Part shown: piece after piece, positions 14,026 to 18,930 of the stretch | How positions within the stretch are numbered: the stretch's first letter is position 1 | Layout: every line of letters starts with the position of its first letter | From: GCA-2717185 sp964386465 | GTDB lineage: Bacteria > Pseudomonadota > Alphaproteobacteria > UBA8366 > GCA-2717185 | DNA length: 18,930 bases | Reading direction: 5' to 3' | NCBI GenBank assembly: GCA_964386465.1 | Contig: CAYLTU010000096.1 | Location: 1-18,930, forward strand | Notes under the pieces: model-generated | The model's database searches: none | What the model saw: only the letters and a program-made list of their open reading frames with translations | What the model was told of the DNA's origin: nothing | Program-made: the position numbers and the translations under genes

Positions 14026-14784
14026 GTGACGTTTCGCACGCGAAACGCTGCGTTGTGCCTGCTCTTCGCACTAGGACTTTCGGGATGCGTCCATTTCGAG
14101 GTGCTGCAAGCCCGTCAGGAGGCGGAGCAGCTCTACAAGGAAGGGCGGACCAAAGAGATCGTCGCGCTCGTCGAGAAGATGATCGTCCGAGTCGAAGACG
14201 AACTCGGCCCCGAGCACTGGTATATCGGCGAAGGATACGACGTATTGGCGCGCCTGCACGCCTACGTCTACAACGATTGGGATCTGGCGCGGGACTATTT
14301 CGAGAAAGCGCTGGCGATCCGCACCAAGGCCCTCGGACCGGAACATCCCGACACGCTCGAAACCGTCAACTTTATGGGCTACCTCCACCAGGTTAGAGGA
14401 GACCTGCAGCAGGCCGAGACCCTTTTCCAGAAGGCGCTGGCGCTGCGCACAAAGGTACTTGGCCCGAACCATATCGACACCGCCGATTCACAGGTTTATC
14501 TCGGTGGACTTCACATGCTCCAGGGGCGTTACGCCGACGCCGAAAAACTACTGCTGGCCGCGGCGCCGAACGAAGCGCGCGAGATCAGCGGCCGGCATCC
14601 CACGCCGGCGGAGGCCTACCGGCTGCTCGGCACCCTCTATTCCGGCTGCTCGGCACCCTCTATTACAGTCTCGGCGACCTGGAACGGGCGGAAAAGAACG
14701 CCCGAACCTCGTTGGAAATTCTTGAAGATGTGTTCGCGCCGGATCATCCAGAGATCGCCGGCGGCTACAACGCGTTGGCCTTGA
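14026..14784 (+). CDS. N-terminal part of a broken TPR-CHAT lipoprotein
   Basis: The GTG at 14026 gives an ideal lipoprotein signal: MTFRTRN, a hydrophobic stretch, then lipobox LSGC with Cys21. The frame is open further upstream (GTG at 13885), so the start is uncertain and no strong ribosome site is seen. Kinesin-light-chain-like TPR units follow, with repeated pairs such as A..YFEKALAIRTKALGPEHP and A..LFQKALALRTKVLGPNH about 42 residues apart. After EAYRLLGTLY the frame enters a 23-bp tandem duplication (14619-14664) and becomes unrelated sequence, ending at 14784. Removing one copy joins it exactly to the next open frame, restoring a 900-residue protein. As read, it is an exported TPR fragment without its CHAT domain. 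Confidence 0.7.
   Translation: MTFRTRNAALCLLFALGLSGCVHFEVLQARQEAEQLYKEGRTKEIVALVEKMIVRVEDELGPEHWYIGEGYDVLARLHAYVYNDWDLARDYFEKALAIRTKALGPEHPDTLETVNFMGYLHQVRGDLQQAETLFQKALALRTKVLGPNHIDTADSQVYLGGLHMLQGRYADAEKLLLAAAPNEAREISGRHPTPAEAYRLLGTLYSGCSAPSITVSATWNGRKRTPEPRWKFLKMCSRRIIQRSPAATTRWP
14619..14664 (+). repeat. Perfect 23-bp tandem duplication causing a frameshift
   Basis: Positions 14619-14641 and 14642-14664 are identical 23-mers, each starting CCGGCTGCTCGGCACC and ending CTCTATT. Since 23 is not a multiple of three, the second copy shifts the TPR-CHAT reading frame. With one copy removed the protein reads LLGTLYYSLGDLERAEK, a normal TPR helix pair. Confidence 0.97.
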
Positions 14785-16751
14785 TCGCCTACCGGCGGCG
14801 CGATTTCGACGAGTCACTGACCCTCGCGAAACAGGTTCTACGAATTCGAGAGAAAAAGTTCGGACGGCAACACGGATTCACGGGCGATAGCTTGCTGTTC
14901 CTCAGCCGAATCGAACAAGCACGCGGAGACAAGAGGCAGAGCCGACGCTACATGCAGGAAGCGATCGAAGTTTTCCAGAAACACCTGGGATCCGACAATT
15001 ACCGCACGCTTTCCGGCAAACTCGCATTGGCCTGGTCCCATGCCGGCGCGGGCGAATTCGACGCCGCGAAAGGACTGTGCGAGGAAATCCTGGTGTCACC
15101 GCGGCTGCACCTCACCAAGGAACTCGAATGGAATACGCTGCTGCTGTACAGCGTGATCCTGGAACGCAGCGGCCATCGCGACGCCGCCATCCTGTTCGGC
15201 AAGCGGGCGGTCAATATCGTGCAAGGGCTGCGCGCCGGCATCACATCCATGGACGATGCGCTGCAGAAGCTTTACGTGCGGAAACGGGACACCGCGTTCC
15301 GGACGCTCGCATCCTTCCTGGTCGAGGAAGGCCGTCTTCCCGAAGCGCAGCAAGTCGTCAAGATGATCAAGGAAGAGGAACATTTCGGCTATGTACGCCG
15401 GGATGCGGCAAGGGGTTCCGTGCGCGAGAGCACCGCCACATATACGGCGAGCGAGAAAGGCGGGATGACCCGCTACGACGCGATCGGCCGGCAATTGGCG
15501 GCGATCGGGGCCGAGTACGACGATCTGTTGCGCAAGAAGAAGGCGGGCCTGGTCGAGGTCGACCCGGCGCGACTGAAGAAATTGCGGGAGGATCTCCGCG
15601 TCGCCAAGCGCGCCTTCCGTGCCTTTCTGGCAAACCTCGTAAAGGAAGTCGAAGCCGGCAGCACGCAGCGGGCGATGCAGATCGGCGAGAAGAACCTAAA
15701 ATATCTCAAATCGCTGCAAGGCACCTTACGGACCCTCGGCGACGGTACGGTCCTGATCCACTACCTCATCACGGAACGGAAGCTCCATATCATCGTGACC
15801 ACCAGCCGCGTGCAGATCGTCCGCACGGTCGAGATCGATAGGGCGGCGCTGAACGTCCGTGTTAACGAACTGGCCGAAGATTTCGCCGACTTGCAGTCGG
15901 ACCCGATCCGCGGTTCCCAGGCGATCTACGATCTGATCCTGGCGCCGATCGCCGAAGACCTCCGCCAGGCAAACGCCAAGACGCTGATGTTCTCGCTGGA
16001 CGGTGTGCTCCGCTACCTCCCCATCGCCGCCCTGCACAATGGAAAGCGGTACCTCATCGAGGATTACGAAGTCGTTCTCTACACGGAGGCCGCCAAGTCG
16101 AAGCTGACGGCGGCTCCTCCGAAGGTTTGGAGCATGGCCGGGCTGGGCCTGACCCGGGCGGTAGAGGGTTTTGCAGCGCTGCCGGCCGTCGCCGACGAGT
16201 TGAACGCGATCGTTCGCACCGACAGCGAAGACCGCGACGGCGTCATGCCGGGGGTGATCTATCTGAACGAAAATTTCTCCCAGGAGGCGATCGAGAGCGC
16301 CCTGGAGGACGAGTATCCGGTCCTGCACGTCGCCAGCCATTTTGTTTTCAAACCCGGTACCGAACGTGATTCCTACCTACTCCTTGGCGATGGCGGCCGG
16401 CTGAGCCTGGCCGAAGTGCTCGACAACGATCTGGATTTCAACAGCGTCACCCTGCTGACCCTTTCCGCCTGCCAAACGGCGCTCGGCAGCGCCGGCGCCG
16501 ACGGGCGCGAGATCGAGGGATTCGGCTGGCTCGCTCAGCGTCAGGGCGCGAAGGCCGTTCTTGCGACGCTCTGGCCCGTCGCCGACAAGAGCACCGCCAC
16601 CTTCATGAGCACGCTCTATCGCCATATGCAGACCGGCGCGCTGACCAAGGCGGCCGCCATGCGCAAGACCATGATCGAGTTCATCCGTTCCGAGGATTTT
16701 AGCAGACCGGTGTTCTGGGGGCCGTTTATTCTGATGGGCAATTGGCGTTGA
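14712..16751 (+). CDS. C-terminal TPR and CHAT (caspase-like) protease domain, downstream part of the broken gene
   Basis: An open frame of 679 codons. The first residues (LEILEDVFAPDHPEIAGGYN) are the middle of a TPR, not a natural N-terminus; 14712 is a TTG and only marks where the frame could begin. More TPR units run to about residue 100, followed by a Lys/Glu-rich helical linker and a CHAT domain (about 340-679). The caspase-like dyad is visible as H543 in HVASHF and C587 in LSACQTALG, with typical flanks (SLDGVLRYLPIAALH, GFGWLAQRQGAKAVLATLW, FWGPFILMGNW). CHAT proteins are predicted or proven cysteine peptidases. The conserved catalytic residues and intact 3' end suggest the lesion upstream is recent. 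Whether this part is translated is unknown. Confidence 0.8.
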   Translation: MEILEDVFAPDHPEIAGGYNALALIAYRRRDFDESLTLAKQVLRIREKKFGRQHGFTGDSLLFLSRIEQARGDKRQSRRYMQEAIEVFQKHLGSDNYRTLSGKLALAWSHAGAGEFDAAKGLCEEILVSPRLHLTKELEWNTLLLYSVILERSGHRDAAILFGKRAVNIVQGLRAGITSMDDALQKLYVRKRDTAFRTLASFLVEEGRLPEAQQVVKMIKEEEHFGYVRRDAARGSVRESTATYTASEKGGMTRYDAIGRQLAAIGAEYDDLLRKKKAGLVEVDPARLKKLREDLRVAKRAFRAFLANLVKEVEAGSTQRAMQIGEKNLKYLKSLQGTLRTLGDGTVLIHYLITERKLHIIVTTSRVQIVRTVEIDRAALNVRVNELAEDFADLQSDPIRGSQAIYDLILAPIAEDLRQANAKTLMFSLDGVLRYLPIAALHNGKRYLIEDYEVVLYTEAAKSKLTAAPPKVWSMAGLGLTRAVEGFAALPAVADELNAIVRTDSEDRDGVMPGVIYLNENFSQEAIESALEDEYPVLHVASHFVFKPGTERDSYLLLGDGGRLSLAEVLDNDLDFNSVTLLTLSACQTALGSAGADGREIEGFGWLAQRQGAKAVLATLWPVADKSTATFMSTLYRHMQTGALTKAAAMRKTMIEFIRSEDFSRPVFWGPFILMGNWR

Positions 16752-16820
16752 ATAGCCGGTCGCGGCGCGTCATCTCATGATTTCGGGTGTTGCGTCGAAT
16801 TTTACCTTCGGTTTCCGTTA

Positions 16821-16853
16821 AGGTATTTGCGGTATCGAGACCTTGAAATACCT
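16821..16853. promoter_or_regulatory. Inverted repeat in the lpdA leader region
   Basis: AGGTATTT (16821-16828) and AAATACCT (16846-16853) are perfect 8-bp inverted repeats separated by 17 nt, about 65 bases before the lpdA start. The spacing of about 2.5 helical turns centre to centre, and the AT-rich arms in a GC-rich region, would suit an operator for a dimeric regulator or a leader hairpin. No regulator is identified. TATAGT at 16854-16859 just beyond could be a -10 element. Confidence 0.35.
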
Positions 16854-16902
16854 ATAGTAAGGAATGCGGAATGCCGCAGCCGAACACGGCGGCTCGGCGG
16901 CT

Positions 16903-16911
16903 AAAAGGAGG
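16903..16911 (+). promoter_or_regulatory. Strong ribosome binding site fixing the lpdA start
   Basis: AAAAGGAGG ends six bases before the ATG at 16918. This decides against the in-frame upstream start near 16864, since MSEYDLVVIGGGPGG is also the expected enzyme N-terminus. Confidence 0.85.
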
Positions 16912-16917
16912 AACGGT

Positions 16918-18321
16918 ATGAGCGAATACGATCTGGTCGTGATCGGCGGCGGGCCGGGCGGTTATGTCGCGGCGATCCGCGCGGCGCAGCTCGGCATGAA
17001 GGTGGCCTGCGTGGAGAAGCGCACGACCTTGGGCGGCACCTGCCTCAATATCGGTTGCATCCCCTCCAAGGCGCTGCTGCAAAGCTCCGAGAAATACGCC
17101 GAGGCCTGCCACGACCTCGAAAGCCACGGCGTCAAGGTGGGTGCTGTGAAGCTCGACCTGAAGGCGATGATGGCGCGCAAGGACAAGGTCGTGGGCGACC
17201 TGACCGGCGGCATCGCCTTCCTGTTCAAGAAGAACAAGATCGAGCACATCTCGGGCACGGGCACGATCGAAAGCGCGACCGCGGTGAAGGTCACGCCGGA
17301 CAAGGGCGACCCGCAGACCCTGCAAACCAAACACATCCTGATCGCGACCGGTTCGGAAAGCATGCCGCTGCCGGGCGTCGAGGTGGACGAGAAGCAGATC
17401 GTCTCCTCGACCGGGGCATTGGCGCTCGGCAAGGTTCCGAAGCACCTAGTGGTGGTCGGCGCCGGCTATATCGGGCTGGAAATGGCGTCGGTCTGGGGTC
17501 GGCTCGGGGCGGAGGTCACCTGCGTCGAGTTCCTCGACCGCATAACGCCGGGCATGGACGGCGATACGGCCAAGAATTTCCAGCGCATCCTGAAGAAGCA
17601 GGGCATGAAATTCCGCCTCAAGACCAAGGTGACGGCCGCGAAGAAGACCAAGGCCGGCGTCACTTTGACGGTCGAACCGGCTGCGGGCGGCGACGCCGAG
17701 ACGATAAAGTGCGATGCGGTGCTGGTCGCCATCGGGCGCCGGCCCTACACGGAAGGGCTCGGGCTGGAGGCCGTCGGGGTCGAGACCGACGACCGCGGCT
17801 TCATCCGCATCGACGACGAATTCATGACCTCGGTGCCCGGCATCCATGCCATCGGCGACTGCGTGCCCGGCCCCATGCTGGCGCACAAGGCGGAGGACGA
17901 AGGCGTCGTCTGCGTCGAAATGATGGCCGGCCAGTCGGGCCACATCAACTACGACGCCATCCCCGGCATCGTCTACACTTGGCCGGAAGTCGCGGCGGTG
18001 GGCAAGACGGAGGAGGCGCTCAAGGAAGCGGGGATCGAGTACAAGGCCGGCAAGTTCCCCTTCACCGCCAACAGCCGCGCGCGCGCGAACGACAACACGG
18101 ACGGGTTCGTGAAGATCCTGGCTGACGCGAAGACGGACGCGGTGCTGGGCGCGCACATCATCGGGCCGGATGCCGGAGGGCTGATCCACGAGATCGTCAC
18201 CGTGATCGAGTTCGGCGGTTCCGCGGAGGATGTCGCCCGAATCTGTCATGGCCACCCGACCCTCAACGAAGCGGTCAAGGAAGCGGCGCTCGCCGTCGAC
18301 GGCCGGCCGATCCATATCTGA
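16918..18321 (+). CDS. lpdA: Dihydrolipoyl dehydrogenase (E3)
   Basis: A 467-residue FAD-dependent E3 component that reoxidises dihydrolipoamide of 2-oxoacid dehydrogenase complexes or the glycine cleavage system, passing electrons to NAD. FAD-binding GGGPGGYVAA is at 10-19, the redox disulfide is C42/C47 in GGTCLNIGCIPSK, the NAD-binding GAGYIGLE starts at 181, and the second FAD motif is in GIHAIGDC. The interface His446-Glu451 pair is in HGHPTLNEA. The length and all motifs are normal. No E1 or E2 genes are adjacent in the window. The next gene, a small membrane protein, begins about 20 bases after the stop, so the two may be co-transcribed. Confidence 0.96.
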   Translation: MSEYDLVVIGGGPGGYVAAIRAAQLGMKVACVEKRTTLGGTCLNIGCIPSKALLQSSEKYAEACHDLESHGVKVGAVKLDLKAMMARKDKVVGDLTGGIAFLFKKNKIEHISGTGTIESATAVKVTPDKGDPQTLQTKHILIATGSESMPLPGVEVDEKQIVSSTGALALGKVPKHLVVVGAGYIGLEMASVWGRLGAEVTCVEFLDRITPGMDGDTAKNFQRILKKQGMKFRLKTKVTAAKKTKAGVTLTVEPAAGGDAETIKCDAVLVAIGRRPYTEGLGLEAVGVETDDRGFIRIDDEFMTSVPGIHAIGDCVPGPMLAHKAEDEGVVCVEMMAGQSGHINYDAIPGIVYTWPEVAAVGKTEEALKEAGIEYKAGKFPFTANSRARANDNTDGFVKILADAKTDAVLGAHIIGPDAGGLIHEIVTVIEFGGSAEDVARICHGHPTLNEAVKEAALAVDGRPIHI

Positions 18322-18340
18322 ACGGCCGCCGCGCGCCGCC

Positions 18341-18637
18341 GTGACTCAGCTTCCGAGTCCAACGGAGAAGCCGAAACGGTCCTGGCTCGCCCGCATGGCG
18401 ATCCTCACCTTCGGCTGGGCCTTCATCGTGCTCGGAATCCTCGGCCTGTTCCTGCCAATACTGCAGGGCATCCTGTTCCTCGCCATCGGCGGCATGCTGC
18501 TGTCAATGGAATCGCCCTGGGCGCAGCGGCTGATCGAGCGCCTGCGCACCCGTTACCCTGCGGTGGATAAAGCGATGATCGCCGCGCAGAAGCGTACGAA
18601 CAGCATCGTGGCGAAGATCAGAAGCCGGTTCGGGTAA
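18341..18637 (+). CDS. Small PGPGW/DUF454-like membrane protein
   Basis: A protein of about 98 residues if GTG 18341 is the start, or 80 if ATG 18395 is. A basic stretch (KPKRSWLAR) precedes a membrane hairpin, FGWAFIVLGILGLFLPILQG, then ILFLAIGGMLL. A polar, basic helix follows, SPWAQRLIERLRTRYPAVDKA. The GW...LGI.G..LP...G....GG..L pattern is that of small PGPGW-type transmembrane proteins, whose function is unknown. Keeping the basic residues before the first helix makes topological sense, so the GTG start is preferred; neither start has a good ribosome site. It sits directly after lpdA. Confidence 0.7.
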   Translation: MTQLPSPTEKPKRSWLARMAILTFGWAFIVLGILGLFLPILQGILFLAIGGMLLSMESPWAQRLIERLRTRYPAVDKAMIAAQKRTNSIVAKIRSRFG

Positions 18638-18665
18638 GGGTCGCGTCGCCACGGCTCGCGCGCCT

Positions 18666-18674
18666 TGGTATAAT
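18666..18674 (+). promoter_or_regulatory. Extended -10 promoter element
   Basis: TGGTATAAT carries a consensus -10 hexamer TATAAT (18669-18674) preceded by TG-N, an extended -10. No good -35 is present, as is usual for such promoters. It lies 44 bases before the ATG of the next gene, a sensible 5' leader length. Confidence 0.6.
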
Positions 18675-18718
18675 GGCCCGTGAAGAGGCATTATTTCACC
18701 TTATCCGAGGCACCTCAC

Positions 18719-18930
18719 ATGAACGACCAATCACCCGAAGACCACGCATCACTCGTCGCCGCGCATCATGCCCGGGTACAGGCGCTGCTCGATGGCGACC
18801 TCGACGCGTTGAGTAAGGTCGTCGGCGAAGACCTGGTCTTCATATCCGCTTCGGGTCAGACCAGGACCTGGCCGGAAGTGGTGACGTCATTTGAGACCGG
18901 TTCGTTGAAGATGCGGCGCATGGACTCCGC
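18719..18930 (+). CDS. DUF4440/SnoaL-like (NTF2-fold) protein, 5' part
   Basis: The first 70 codons of a gene running off the window: MNDQSPEDHASLVAAHHARV, then QALLDGDLDALSKVVGEDLVFISASGQTRTW and a VTSFETGSLKM segment (about residues 50-60). The ALL.GD.DAL..V...DLVF....G pattern fits the N-terminal half of DUF4440/SnoaL-like NTF2-fold proteins, which include ketosteroid-isomerase-like enzymes and proteins of unknown role. The ATG at 18719 has GAGG (18707-18710) eight bases upstream and its own extended -10 promoter. No function is assigned. Confidence 0.75.
   Translation, partial: MNDQSPEDHASLVAAHHARVQALLDGDLDALSKVVGEDLVFISASGQTRTWPEVVTSFETGSLKMRRMDS

Noticed and set aside
16864..16917. Upstream start for lpdA adding 18 residues
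   Set aside because: The strong AAAAGGAGG at 16903-16911 and the normal E3 N-terminus place the start at 16918.
1..18930. CRISPR array, tRNA or rRNA genes, prophage genes
   Set aside because: No regularly spaced repeat-spacer pattern, no rRNA stretches, no recognisable tRNA and no phage structural genes were seen. The CHAT gene is not accompanied by CRISPR effector genes.

Overview
The window is high-GC bacterial DNA with short intergenic gaps. The gene content fits an alphaproteobacterium, probably Rhodospirillales-like: CaiB, HpcH/HpaI, MmgE/PrpD and LLM-type accessory catabolism, a PCu(A)C copper chaperone next to a DUF2946 protein, lpdA followed by a small PGPGW-type membrane protein, and GC-rich palindromic intergenic repeats. 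The taxon is an inference from gene families; there is no rRNA or tRNA in the window.

Layout. Positions 1-181 hold IS-end-like direct repeats and two GC-rich hairpins. A minus-strand operon (2167 to 182) encodes a NIPSNAP protein, an HpcH/HpaI aldolase and a TauD/TfdA dioxygenase. Divergent from it is a copper pair, DUF2946 and PCu(A)C (2302-3248). Next come an LLM oxidoreductase (minus), a divergent MmgE/PrpD protein (plus) and an MDR reductase (minus). The stretch 6906-7491 carries a decayed YihY/BrkB-type gene. Positions 7492-7944 encode a peroxiredoxin whose peroxidatic cysteine codon is an in-frame TGA. A minus-strand pair follows (alpha/beta hydrolase and enolase-superfamily enzyme), then a divergent SHMT paralogue, two adjacent palindromes, and an enoyl-CoA hydratase/CaiB CoA-transferase pair. 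A TPR-CHAT protease-like lipoprotein gene is split by a 23-bp tandem duplication. The window ends with lpdA, a small membrane protein, and the start of a DUF4440/SnoaL-like gene.

The main discovery candidate is the peroxiredoxin at 7492-7944. Read through the TGA at 7627-7629, it is a complete 150-residue PrxQ/BCP-like protein with the TGA exactly at the catalytic Cys of PxxxTxxC. A hairpin with bacterial SECIS geometry begins 15 nt after the TGA: a 6-bp stem and a 7-nt apical loop containing GU. The protein has no cysteine anywhere, so it would be a one-selenocysteine enzyme. The selenocysteine machinery (selA, selB, selC, selD) is not in this window and must be looked for in the genome.

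The second observation is the CHAT locus. An exact 23-bp tandem duplication is the only thing separating the N-terminal lipoprotein/TPR part from the rest of the TPR and CHAT region, so it is a recent lesion, a reversible switch, or an assembly artefact. The YihY/BrkB remnant appears to join the first and last membrane segments of that family and to carry a frameshift. The other genes look like intact single enzymes of accessory acyl-CoA, C1 and aromatic/carboxylate metabolism.
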